DNA from: Victivallales bacterium
Lineage (GTDB): Bacteria > Verrucomicrobiota > Lentisphaeria > Oligosphaerales > Oligosphaeraceae
Direction: 5' to 3'
Length of the DNA stretch: 8,742 nucleotides
NCBI GenBank assembly: GCA_017964325.1
Contig: JAGCSE010000190.1
Coordinates: 1-8,742 of the forward strand
This document shows, one piece after another, positions 1 to 6,164 of this stretch (positions within the stretch are counted from its first letter, which is position 1; every line of letters starts with the position of its first letter). Under the pieces are notes generated by a model. It did not search any database. It was not told where the DNA came from and saw nothing but the letters and a program-made list of their open reading frames with translations. Made by a program: the position numbers and the translations under genes.

Positions 1-446
1 CCGCGCAGTACAGCATCACGACGGCTATCGAAAACCACGGCAAACACATTCAAGGCAAGGAGCGTGTCCGCCGTCTCGTCTTGGGCGTCAATCGCGTGAA
101 TTTCCGCAGCTTCATCGACGTCGGCAATGTCTGCGGCATCGACGAAGATCCCATTGGCATCGTTCGCGACAACGCCGACATCTGCTGCATGTACCATTTC
201 AAAGACAACTATTTACGTAAATACGTGCCCGATCCGGAGAACTGGAGTCCTACGAGCCACGGCAACTACGTGAAAGGCTCCATCACGGGTTACGGCGATT
301 TGGATCTGCGGACAATTGTCGCCGTCATCAAGCAGAGCGGTTTCGACGGTTTCATCAGCATCGAATTCGAAGGCCGCGAAGAAAGCCTGTTTGCGGCGAA
401 ACGCAGTCTGGACAACGTGAAACGCCTCTTCAGGGGGAACGAATAA
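1..446 (+). CDS. Sugar phosphate isomerase/epimerase-like TIM-barrel protein, C-terminal part (5' end outside window)
   Basis: The frame is open from base 3 to the TAA at 444-446 and gives 147 residues, about half of a usual 270-300-residue protein, so the true start lies left of the window. The visible part matches the C-terminal half of the xylose isomerase-like TIM-barrel (AP endonuclease 2) family: an IENHG strand near the start, a DVGN segment (about 117-130), an HFKD motif at 195-206, then GYGDLDL and a closing EFEG at 363-374. In this family the Glu, Asp and His residues of such motifs bind a divalent metal used in sugar isomerisation or epimerisation. A TTG at 81 would be an internal start that cuts the fold, so I reject it. 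The next gene begins 15 bp downstream with its own Shine-Dalgarno, which suggests one operon. The substrate cannot be told; the pairing with an oxidoreductase points to catabolism of a sugar or polyol. Confidence 0.85.
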   Translation, partial: AQYSITTAIENHGKHIQGKERVRRLVLGVNRVNFRSFIDVGNVCGIDEDPIGIVRDNADICCMYHFKDNYLRKYVPDPENWSPTSHGNYVKGSITGYGDLDLRTIVAVIKQSGFDGFISIEFEGREESLFAAKRSLDNVKRLFRGNE

Positions 447-461
447 GCGGAGGAAGCCATC

Positions 462-1559
462 ATGAGCGGTAAGCTGAAAGTCGCCATCGCGGGGCTGGCC
501 CACGTCCACGCCATCGGTTTCTACGGCGCGTTCAAGAAGTATCCGGACGAAGTCGATTTCATCGGTCTGACGGATATTCCGGACGCAAAAGGCGCGGCGG
601 CGGAATCGCTGGAAAGCCGTCTTGCCAAGAATTTCCGCACGAAAGGCCCCATGCCGCGCATCTTCGGTTCGCTGGATGAACTGCTGGCGGAAAAGCCTGA
701 TCTCATCTGCATCGGATCAGACATCGCCGACCATGCGGCCGTCGCCGTCCAATGCCTTCAGCATGGCGTGAACACCGTCATCGAGAAGCCGATGGCGCTG
801 AAGATACAGGACGGCATCCGCATGCTGGACGCTGCGCGGAAAAGCACGGCGTCGCTGTTCGTCAACTGGCCCATCGCGTGGTTCCCCGCGTTCAACGTCG
901 CGAAGCAGATGGTCGATGACGGCAAGATCGGTCGCCCGCTTCGTGTTGTCTATAGAAGTCCCGCAACGAAAGGGCCTTATTGCAGCGAACCGGACTTCGA
1001 TCCGCAGAAATTGGGCGACATCTGGTGGTATCGCCACGACCGCGGCGGCGGCTCGCTGGCCGATTATTCCGGATACAGCTTCACGTTGGCGACATGGTTC
1101 CTCAAGAAGATGGCGAAGACCGTCTATGGCCTCCGCAAGAACTTTTTGATGCCGTTCACGGACGTGGAGGACTATTCCGATTTCATCATCGACTTCGGCG
1201 ACGCCGTCGCCCAGGCGGAAGGCTCATGGTCAACCTTCTCGTCGGGCGAAATTCCCACGGGGCCAATCATTTACGGTTCAGAAGGCACGATTGTCTGCGA
1301 CCGTTTCACAAGCGTTGTGAAGGTCTACAAGACATTCAAGCCGTATGTCCAGACGCCTCCGCCGGAGGAAGTCGTCACGCCGCCACCCATGCCGGATCTG
1401 AATCTCGCCCGCCAGATGATCGATTTCATCCGCGACGGCAAGCCCGTCCATGAAATGATCACATTGGAATTCAACCTGAAACAGCTCGCCGCGCTGGACG
1501 CAGGCGTCCGTTCCTGCGACTCTGGTTGCGCAGAAGCCGTTATCAATCCATTTGCGTAA
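462..1559 (+). CDS. Gfo/Idh/MocA family NAD(P)-dependent oxidoreductase
   Basis: This 365-residue protein has the usual length for the family. An N-terminal Rossmann fold (about 1-130) is followed by an alpha/beta substrate domain. The nucleotide loop reads IAGLAHVH (residues 9-16), a departure from the classic GxGxxG, with His residues after the first Gly. The family hallmark EKP is at 108-110 (VIEKPMAL). The DGKIGRPLRV turn is at 153-162, and GGGSLADYSGY (195-205) stands where many members have GGGxLxDxGxH, so the usual His is replaced by Tyr205. The ATG at 462 follows a strong Shine-Dalgarno (GGAGGA, about 449-454). Members oxidise or reduce sugars, inositols or their derivatives with a bound or exchangeable nicotinamide cofactor. 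The family is secure; the substrate is unknown. Coupling to the upstream isomerase-like gene suggests a shared sugar pathway. Confidence 0.9.
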   Translation: MSGKLKVAIAGLAHVHAIGFYGAFKKYPDEVDFIGLTDIPDAKGAAAESLESRLAKNFRTKGPMPRIFGSLDELLAEKPDLICIGSDIADHAAVAVQCLQHGVNTVIEKPMALKIQDGIRMLDAARKSTASLFVNWPIAWFPAFNVAKQMVDDGKIGRPLRVVYRSPATKGPYCSEPDFDPQKLGDIWWYRHDRGGGSLADYSGYSFTLATWFLKKMAKTVYGLRKNFLMPFTDVEDYSDFIIDFGDAVAQAEGSWSTFSSGEIPTGPIIYGSEGTIVCDRFTSVVKVYKTFKPYVQTPPPEEVVTPPPMPDLNLARQMIDFIRDGKPVHEMITLEFNLKQLAALDAGVRSCDSGCAEAVINPFA

Positions 1560-1589
1560 CGTTCTGCTCCTCAAGATTAGTAGTTACGG

Positions 1590-1748
1590 AAGCCGCAGAG
1601 CGACATCGCACAAAATGCAAAACTATGCGGCTACAGGCAAGCTCCCGCAAGGGTGCGCAGCCTGTAGTAGGATGGACTACGTGAATCACACCCGCAAGGG
1701 CACCACTTATTAGGACAACACGTCGAGCCGCCAGAAGCCATCCTTTTG
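1590..1748 (+). ncRNA. Candidate structured RNA or repeat element (nested inverted repeats)
   Basis: No credible reading frame covers this stretch, but it is dense in complementary segments. GCCGC (1592-1596) pairs with GCGGC (1627-1631). TACAGGC (1632-1638) pairs with GCCTGTA (1660-1666) and encloses GCTCCC-GCAA-GGGTGC (1641-1656), a hairpin with a GNRA tetraloop and one T-T mismatch. AGGATGG (1669-1675) pairs with CCATCCT (1738-1744), enclosing ACGTG/CACGT (1679-1683 with 1719-1723) and a second CCC-GCAA-GGG hairpin (1691-1700). The last stem is followed by TTTGTT, weakly terminator-like. I do not recognise a known RNA family; tmRNA, SRP, RNase P, 6S and common riboswitches do not fit. It could also be a repetitive extragenic element, and the strand is uncertain because the stems work on both. 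Confidence 0.3.
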
Positions 1749-1806
1749 TTTCACAGAGCTAAGAAATTAAAGCAGGAAGCTTAATGCAAAATCACACGTT
1801 TGACAT

Positions 1807-1829
1807 GAGACGCGAGACGTGAGACGCGA
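1807..1829. repeat. Short tandem heptamer repeat (GAGACGY)
   Basis: Three head-to-tail copies of a 7-bp unit are visible: GAGACGC (1807-1813), GAGACGT (1814-1820) and GAGACGC (1821-1827), followed by GA. The array lies in the gene-poor stretch between the oxidoreductase gene and the Hsp20 operon. It is too short to be a CRISPR array and has no spacers. It may be a degenerate intergenic repeat; no function is evident. Confidence 0.55.
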
Positions 1830-1871
1830 ACAAAAGATATATGGCGATAAGACATGGGAGGAAAAGATTGC

Positions 1872-1934
1872 ATGATGATTATTTGGTTGCGGCTTGACCG
1901 CTCCAATATGTTCCATGCCTTTTGTGGTTCATAA
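1872..1934 (+). other. Possible 20-codon small ORF with strong Shine-Dalgarno
   Basis: A GGGAGGA at 1856-1862 sits 9 bp before ATG ATG at 1872, opening a 20-codon frame that ends with TAA at 1932-1934. The peptide starts MMIIWLRLDR and is too short for homology judgement. Codons 6-10 overlap a small hairpin (GCGG 1889-1892 with CCGC 1898-1901). It could be a leader peptide, but no gene follows on the plus strand, because the next features are the minus-strand Hsp20 terminator and genes. A repeat element or chance is equally likely. Confidence 0.15.
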
Positions 1935-1960
1935 TCAATGATTTAATTACAACTTGCCAA

Positions 1961-1992
1961 TAAAAAAACGGCGCATGGATTCCATGCGCCGT
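1961..1992 (-). terminator. Intrinsic terminator of the Hsp20 operon
   Basis: ACGGCGCATGGA (1968-1979) and TCCATGCGCCGT (1981-1992) form a perfect inverted repeat. Read on the minus strand, it is followed by a run of seven T (complement of A 1962-1968, of which the innermost pairs in the stem). It lies 28 bp beyond the stop codon of the 123-residue Hsp20 gene and is oriented to end that operon. The plus strand has no T-tract after the stem, so it acts mainly on minus-strand transcripts. Confidence 0.9.
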
Positions 1993-2020
1993 GTTCTCAC
2001 CACCTCACCTCAACTACGCT

Positions 2021-2392
2021 TTAGCAGCATTTCACTTCAATCTTTCTCGGAGCCAGTTCCTTGACTTTTGGCAGCGTCAATCTCAAAACACCATCTTTCA
2101 TATTGGCGGTGATATTGGCCAGATCAATGCTGTTGCCAAGCGTGAACTGACGTTCGTATGCTTTTTCAGGATAGAATTCCGAACGTGTCGGTTCGGCTCC
2201 GCCTTCCGCCACAGTGCTGCCGCGAATTGTCAAGTTGTTGCCTTGCAGATCAATATCAACATTCTTTTCGCTCACCCCAGGCATCTCTGCCACAAGATAG
2301 ACGATAGATTCAGTTTCCATGATATCGACTTTCGGCGTCACAACAGGAAGTTCCTTTTTCTCAACATTCTTTTTTTCAATTTGTTCTGACAT
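2021..2392 (-). CDS. hsp20: Small heat shock protein, Hsp20/alpha-crystallin family (123 aa)
   Basis: This is an ATP-independent holdase chaperone of the cytoplasm that binds unfolding proteins and passes them to DnaK/ClpB. A short, charged N-terminal arm (residues 1-20, Lys/Glu rich) precedes the alpha-crystallin domain (about 20-110). It contains AEMPGV (35-40), the YERQFTL strand (79-85) and the family signature DGVLRLTLPK (100-109, with the G-V-L triad at 101-103). The C-terminal tail carries an I-x-V motif (IEV, 118-120) used for oligomer assembly. The ATG at 2392 follows AAGGAG on the minus strand. It is the second gene of a two-gene operon, 34 bp after the larger Hsp20 gene, and the terminator at 1968-1992 closes the unit. 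The N-terminal arm is much shorter and more polar than in its neighbour, so the two may form mixed oligomers with distinct roles, as E. coli IbpA and IbpB do; that is inference. Confidence 0.95.
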   Translation of the reverse strand: MSEQIEKKNVEKKELPVVTPKVDIMETESIVYLVAEMPGVSEKNVDIDLQGNNLTIRGSTVAEGGAEPTRSEFYPEKAYERQFTLGNSIDLANITANMKDGVLRLTLPKVKELAPRKIEVKCC

Positions 2393-2426
2393 GATTTATT
2401 CTCCTTTTATTTATTGATTTACTTGT

Positions 2427-2858
2427 TTAACCATTGATGACACTGATCTTCTTAGGCATGACATCGGTGGCTTTCGGAAGCGTCACTTTCAAAATGCCGT
2501 TCAAGTAACGGGCTTCGACTTTCTCTGAATCAACCTTGAAAGGAAGAGCAAAGCTGCGGGAAAAATACCCTGCTCCACGTTCCTGCCTCAAGAACATCGC
2601 ACCGTCAGGAACGGTCTCTTCTTCGCGTTTGCCTTTGATGGTCAGAGTATCATGCTTTGCCATTACTTCAAGATTTTCGGCCTTCATGCCAGGAAGTTCG
2701 AAAGCAAACTCAATCTTGTTTTCATCCATCCAGACATTCGTCGGAGGAAATTCGCACTTTCTGCCAACCAGACCATTCAGAAGCTCATCAAAACCACTAC
2801 CTGTGTTCATCAGTTCACGCCACGGATCCCAAAGCAATGTACCAGTCGTTTTCCACAT
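2427..2858 (-). CDS. hsp20: Small heat shock protein, Hsp20/alpha-crystallin family (143 aa)
   Basis: This is the first gene of the Hsp20 pair and has typical family length. The N-terminal arm (1-37) is hydrophobic with several Trp, Leu and Phe residues (LLWDPWREL, 8-16), as expected for the client-binding part of bacterial sHSPs. The alpha-crystallin domain runs from about 38 to 130 with FELPGM (53-58), TLTIKGKREE (71-80), SRSFALPF (100-107) and NGILKVTLPK (120-129), the G-I-L variant of the conserved G-V-L. The tail ends with an I-x-V motif (I138-V140). The ATG at 2858 follows AAAGGAGTT on the minus strand. The upstream region holds a sigma-54-type promoter and a repeat pair, so expression is probably controlled by an enhancer-binding protein rather than by the CIRCE/HrcA system, of which no site is visible. 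Confidence 0.95.
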   Translation of the reverse strand: MWKTTGTLLWDPWRELMNTGSGFDELLNGLVGRKCEFPPTNVWMDENKIEFAFELPGMKAENLEVMAKHDTLTIKGKREEETVPDGAMFLRQERGAGYFSRSFALPFKVDSEKVEARYLNGILKVTLPKATDVMPKKISVING

Positions 2859-2923
2859 AATCTTTAACTCCTTTTGTTTTTTGATTCTTGTTTTTATGTT
2901 CTGTTGAAGAACAATTGAATATT

Positions 2924-2940
2924 AGCAATTGGCGTGCCAA
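2924..2940 (-). promoter_or_regulatory. Sigma-54 (RpoN) -24/-12 promoter of the Hsp20 operon
   Basis: Read on the minus strand, 2940 to 2924 is TTGGCACGCCAATTGCT. It matches the sigma-54 consensus TTGGCACG-N4-TTGCW at every fixed position. The invariant GG (complement of 2937-2938) and GC (complement of 2925-2926) are separated by exactly the required 10 bp. Transcription would start about 12 nt beyond the GC, near 2913, giving a leader of about 55 nt before the ATG at 2858. The left half (TTGGC-AC-GCCAA) is also a small inverted repeat, so a repressor operator is a minor alternative. No good sigma-70 or CIRCE element was found for this operon. Confidence 0.75.
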
Positions 2941-2993
2941 CTTTGTTTCAAGTCCAATTTTAGCCCTATTTTTTGTGTTTTTCTTGCAATGTG

Positions 2994-3029
2994 TGACGTT
3001 TTGACACGTTACCACTGACTTTTTGACAC
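2994..3029. promoter_or_regulatory. Paired 14-bp direct repeats, candidate activator (UAS) sites
   Basis: TGACGTTTTGACAC (2994-3007) and TGACTTTTTGACAC (3016-3029) differ at one base of 14. Their spacing is 22 bp start to start, about two helical turns, so both face the same side of the DNA. They lie roughly 80-115 bp upstream of the predicted sigma-54 start site near 2913, a normal place for enhancer-binding protein sites. They are also upstream of the divergent dehydrogenase gene at 3103 and contain TTGACA hexamers, so they could belong to that gene's control as well. Confidence 0.5.
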
Positions 3030-3102
3030 ACAAAAACTCGTTTTTTGCACATTCCATAATATTATAAGGTAAAATCAACCCATCCATTGCGAGACACACA
3101 CT

Positions 3103-4071
3103 ATGCAGAAATTCCACAAACTTGTCATCACAGACGGATTTTGGCAGGACACGCCTGAAGAAGACCTCAAGAGACTCAGCCAGTATGTCGATGAAATCGC
3201 CTTCTATAAAAGCACGACGCCCGAAGAATTGCTTGAACGCGCAAAAGATGCCGACCTTCTCATCACCAACAAAGTGAAAATCAACGCACAGAACCTCCCC
3301 CTGCTTCCCTGCCTGAAATACATCGGAGTCGCCGCGACAGGATATAATGTCATCGACACGGCGGAAACCGCGAAACGAGGAATCGTCGTCACCAACGTGC
3401 CAGCCTACAGCACGGATTCCGTCGCCCAGACCGTCTTCGCATTCATATTGGAGCATTCCATGAATATCGCCCGCCATTCGGAAGTAGTCCATCAAAATGC
3501 CTGGACGAATTGTCCGTTCTTCTATTTCCAAGTCACGCCGTTGCATGAACTTGCTCACAAAACCATCGGCATCGTCGGACTCGGTCGAATCGGCAAGAAA
3601 GTGGCGGAAATCGCCCATGCCTTCGGCATGAACATCCTCGCGACATCGCGTTCGCAAAAAAACGATCTGCCGCCCTACATCAAGCAAGTCTCACTTGATA
3701 TTCTTCTCAAGGAAAGCGATTTCGTCACCCTCCACTGCCCATTAACCGCCCAAACGGAACAACTCATTAATGCCGAACGGCTTGCGTTGATGAAAAAGAC
3801 TGCCATACTCATCAATACGAGCCGTGGTCAAGTCGTCGATGAAGCCGCATTGGCGGATGCCTTGAACAACGGTCAAATCGCAGGTGCAGCAGCCGACACA
3901 CTTTCTACCGAACCGCCCAAAGCGGACAATCCTCTCCTCACCGCCAAAAACTGCTTCATCACCCCGCATCTTGCCTGGGCGACAGCGGAAGCCAAAAGCC
4001 GCCTTGTGGACGTAATCGTCAATAACATCAAGGCGTTCGCTGAAGGCGATCCAATCAATGTCGTCAACTGA
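3103..4071 (+). CDS. D-2-hydroxyacid dehydrogenase, hydroxypyruvate/glycerate reductase type
   Basis: A 322-residue NAD(P)-dependent dehydrogenase of usual family length. The split substrate domain (about 1-105 and 300-322) carries KYIGVAATGYNVID (72-85). The Rossmann domain holds the nucleotide loop GIVGLGRIG (156-164). The catalytic triad is complete: Arg241 in NTSRGQVVDE, Glu270 in LSTEPP, and His289 in TPHLAWAT. The LSTEPP and PHLAWA wording resembles annotated D-glycerate dehydrogenases (hydroxypyruvate + NADH to D-glycerate), but phosphoglycerate, lactate or other 2-ketoacid activity cannot be excluded. The ATG at 3103 has only a weak Shine-Dalgarno. The gene is divergent from the Hsp20 operon across 244 bp and convergent with the oxidoreductase gene ending at 4080, with only 8 bp between the stops. 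Confidence 0.9.
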   Translation: MQKFHKLVITDGFWQDTPEEDLKRLSQYVDEIAFYKSTTPEELLERAKDADLLITNKVKINAQNLPLLPCLKYIGVAATGYNVIDTAETAKRGIVVTNVPAYSTDSVAQTVFAFILEHSMNIARHSEVVHQNAWTNCPFFYFQVTPLHELAHKTIGIVGLGRIGKKVAEIAHAFGMNILATSRSQKNDLPPYIKQVSLDILLKESDFVTLHCPLTAQTEQLINAERLALMKKTAILINTSRGQVVDEAALADALNNGQIAGAAADTLSTEPPKADNPLLTAKNCFITPHLAWATAEAKSRLVDVIVNNIKAFAEGDPINVVN

Positions 4072-4083
4072 TTGAACAATCAG
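4068..4083. repeat. Inverted repeat spanning both stop codons of convergent genes
   Basis: CTGATTG (4068-4074), AA, CAATCAG (4077-4083) is a perfect inverted repeat. It holds the TGA of the plus-strand dehydrogenase (4069-4071) and the TGA of the minus-strand oxidoreductase (4080-4082). There is a further GTCGT/ACGAC pair outside it. It has no T-tract on either side, so it is at best a weak bidirectional terminator or a 3'-end stabilising hairpin. Confidence 0.3.
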
Positions 4084-5285
4084 AGTCCGAACGACTTGTA
4101 ATTTGTCAAGGAGACAGTCCGTCCAAGCTGCGTCCACGCCATCGGCTGGAACTCGCCCGGCAGCAGATTCGCGTCATAACCGCCTTCTATCTGCTCTGCA
4201 AGTCCTGTCATGACACGGACTTGGCTACCAGGCACCCCAACCTTGTAAACATCGCGCCATGGAAAATCCTTTACAGAAGGCACGGATTCCTGCGCACCGT
4301 TCATGCAAAGCGTGTGCATCATCGCCGCCTCGGGACCACAAACGATGCCGCCTTCGCCCAACGACACTTTGATGGAATCGCCAAGCTTGTATTCAACGCC
4401 TTGATGCGGATTGCCGTATTCCTTCACGGCCCCATCCCTCATTACAGACCATACGCGACGTTTACGCGTATCGTAGTAAACAGTACCATTTTCAAATTCA
4501 TAAACGAATTCAGGCCCGCGCAAACGGCTCACGGCATGCGTTGTGTAAAACAGAATCTCTGCACCGTTGTCCGTCATGACACGCAACGAGGCAGTATCAT
4601 AATTCGTAATTGGATTTGCGCGATACAATTCGGCCTGTACGGACACAGGCGTCGCCGAACGATCGACAGCCGGCCCAATTACATACAACATATTATGAAG
4701 GTAATGGGCTGTCGCGTTGTTAACAGGACTGTCCAATATCCAGTCGCCATTGGCGCTTTTCAGACCACCAGCCCAGTTGTTTCGGCCGTAATATGTATCG
4801 GTTCTCGGCCATAAGGCAATGGTTTTCAGGCGTTTCGGAGCACCATAATTTCCTGTGAGAATGTCGGCCTTCAAAGCCTGCATCTGCGGGCTGAACGACC
4901 ACTGGTAGCCAATCGCCACAAACTTGCCGTCGCTCTTGTCACGAGCTTCGACCATCTCGTATGCCTGCTGGATAACGGCGCAAATTGGCTTTTCGCACAA
5001 AACGTTTGTACCATGGGCCAATGCGACACAAGTATGCTTACAATGATATTGTATCGGCGACGCAATCACAGCCAAATCGGCCTGCCGTTCCGCATAAAAG
5101 TCATCTAATGTATTATAGACACGATCGCATAACGCCATCGCCTCCGCACGGCGTTGCGCTTTCTCCGCCATGGGATCAACGATACCAACAACTTCCCAAT
5201 TGCGATCGCCCTTCCAGTTCGTCAGCGCCATCACATACTGCCCCCCATAACCGCCAATCCCTACAAGCACGATTTTCGCTTTCAT
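4080..5285 (-). CDS. Gfo/Idh/MocA family oxidoreductase (401 aa)
   Basis: The N-terminal Rossmann domain begins MKAKIVLVGIGGYGGQY with a glycine-rich GIGGYG loop at residues 9-14. The hallmark EKP stands at 98-100 (NVLCEKPICAV). A DSPVNNATAHYLHNML segment (185-200) supplies the Asp/His region (His194, His197) where this family places catalytic residues, and the C-terminal domain extends to 401, somewhat longer than its relatives in this window. A GTG two codons earlier (5291) is also open, but AAAGGG at about 5295-5300 is well spaced for the ATG at 5285 and too close for the GTG, so I use the ATG. It is the last gene of the minus-strand run, 18 bp after the fumarase-like gene, and no clear terminator follows. 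The substrate is unknown; a sugar or sugar-acid dehydrogenase role is inferred from family and neighbours. Confidence 0.88.
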   Translation of the reverse strand: MKAKIVLVGIGGYGGQYVMALTNWKGDRNWEVVGIVDPMAEKAQRRAEAMALCDRVYNTLDDFYAERQADLAVIASPIQYHCKHTCVALAHGTNVLCEKPICAVIQQAYEMVEARDKSDGKFVAIGYQWSFSPQMQALKADILTGNYGAPKRLKTIALWPRTDTYYGRNNWAGGLKSANGDWILDSPVNNATAHYLHNMLYVIGPAVDRSATPVSVQAELYRANPITNYDTASLRVMTDNGAEILFYTTHAVSRLRGPEFVYEFENGTVYYDTRKRRVWSVMRDGAVKEYGNPHQGVEYKLGDSIKVSLGEGGIVCGPEAAMMHTLCMNGAQESVPSVKDFPWRDVYKVGVPGSQVRVMTGLAEQIEGGYDANLLPGEFQPMAWTQLGRTVSLTNYKSFGL

Positions 5286-5303
5286 GACCACGCCCTTTAC
5301 TGT

Positions 5304-6155
5304 TCAATCTTCAATCAATTCCATTGTCTGACGACGGCAACACCAGCACATATAGGATATGCTCACAAAATAGGATGCGGGCAGACGGCAACGCCATCCG
5401 ATGAAGACGTCCAGCAATGTCGTCTTACCGCCGAATCCCATCGCTCCAATGCCCAGACTGTTCGCCTCACGAAGCAACTGCGATTCTAAATCCGCCAATT
5501 CAGGTTCTGGGCTACGTTCGCCAATTTTTCGTAGCAATTGCATTTTGCTTTCGACATAACCCGTTGCACGGTCGCCACCTATGGCAATGCCCAATATTCC
5601 TGGAGCGCATCCCTGTCCTTGCGCACGATGGACGGCATCCAACACGCAACGGCGGACTCCCTCCAGATTCCGCCCCGCGCCCAGCGTTGCATCAGGAAGA
5701 CTGTACTGCACACCCATGTTTTCACTTCCACCGCCTTTCAGCATCAATGTCACACGAGACGTTTTTCTATCCGTTTCATGCCAATGGATGACAGGACTTC
5801 CCTCCCCTAAGTTGTTGCCTGTGTTCTTGCCAGTCAAGGAGTTGACACAATTCTGGCGTAATACTGCAAGGCGTGTCGCTTCTGCAACCGCCCATTCCGC
5901 CGCCTCCTGGAAAACGTTGCGTTTCAATGTCGAAGATGCCTCAACTACGAACATCAACGTCCCCGTGTCTTGACAAATCGGCATCCGCTTTTCACGCGCC
6001 AATGCGACATTGGACAGCATGGTCTGCAATGCAACCGCCTCTCCTGACCCTACATCCGCCATTTTCAAGGCAGATGTCAAAGCCGTTTCAACATCTTCTG
6101 GTAAATCAACGCTCGTTTTGACGACCAACGACAGCAACTGTTCCCGTATTCCCAT
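5304..6155 (-). CDS. Class I (Fe-S) fumarate hydratase alpha-subunit homologue
   Basis: The 283 residues match the length of the alpha subunit of two-subunit class I fumarases and L-tartrate dehydratases (fumerase N-terminal family). These enzymes use a [4Fe-4S] cluster to add or remove water on a hydroxy-dicarboxylic acid. The expected features are present in order: PICQDTG with Cys61, NTGNNL (111-116), KGGGSEN (140-146), GCAPGILGIAIGGD with Cys183, GIGAMGFGGKTT (235-246), and PASYFVSISYMCW with Cys270. The three cluster cysteines are therefore kept. The beta subunit, normally encoded next door or fused, is not in the window: both neighbours are Gfo/Idh/MocA genes, 9 bp upstream and 18 bp downstream. 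The ATG at 6155 has AAAGGCAAG just upstream. The enzyme may act on a sugar-acid or hydroxy-acid intermediate, may use a beta subunit encoded elsewhere, or may be non-functional alone. Confidence 0.88.
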   Translation of the reverse strand: MGIREQLLSLVVKTSVDLPEDVETALTSALKMADVGSGEAVALQTMLSNVALAREKRMPICQDTGTLMFVVEASSTLKRNVFQEAAEWAVAEATRLAVLRQNCVNSLTGKNTGNNLGEGSPVIHWHETDRKTSRVTLMLKGGGSENMGVQYSLPDATLGAGRNLEGVRRCVLDAVHRAQGQGCAPGILGIAIGGDRATGYVESKMQLLRKIGERSPEPELADLESQLLREANSLGIGAMGFGGKTTLLDVFIGWRCRLPASYFVSISYMCWCCRRQTMELIED

Positions 6156-6164
6156 GTCTTGCCT

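Noticed and set aside
1600..1670. tmRNA-like tag sequence (CAAAACTATGCGGCT resembles part of an ANDENYALAA tag)
   Set aside because: No stop follows the supposed tag, no tRNA-like acceptor ends with CCA are present, and the conserved tmRNA 5' and 3' sequences are missing.
1807..1829. CRISPR-like repeat
   Set aside because: Units are 7 bp, directly abutting and without spacers; no cas gene is nearby.
1991..2389. 132-codon plus-strand open frame
   Set aside because: Antisense to the 123-residue Hsp20 gene, whose alpha-crystallin signature is clear; no ribosome site or motif.
3001..3060. TTGACA hexamers as sigma-70 -35 boxes for the dehydrogenase
   Set aside because: No -10-like hexamer lies 16-18 bp downstream of either; the nearest CATAAT (3055-3060) is 26 bp away. 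The hexamers belong to the 14-bp repeats.
2859..3102. CIRCE (HrcA) operator upstream of the Hsp20 operon
   Set aside because: No TTAGCACTC-N9-GAGTGCTAA-like inverted repeat is present.
2815..3687. 290-codon minus-strand open frame
   Set aside because: It runs antisense through the well-supported dehydrogenase gene and into the Hsp20 gene, has no family motifs, and covers the AT-rich control region.
4221..4814. 197-codon plus-strand open frame
   Set aside because: Antisense to the 401-residue oxidoreductase, with no recognisable domain; a shadow of that gene's codon pattern.
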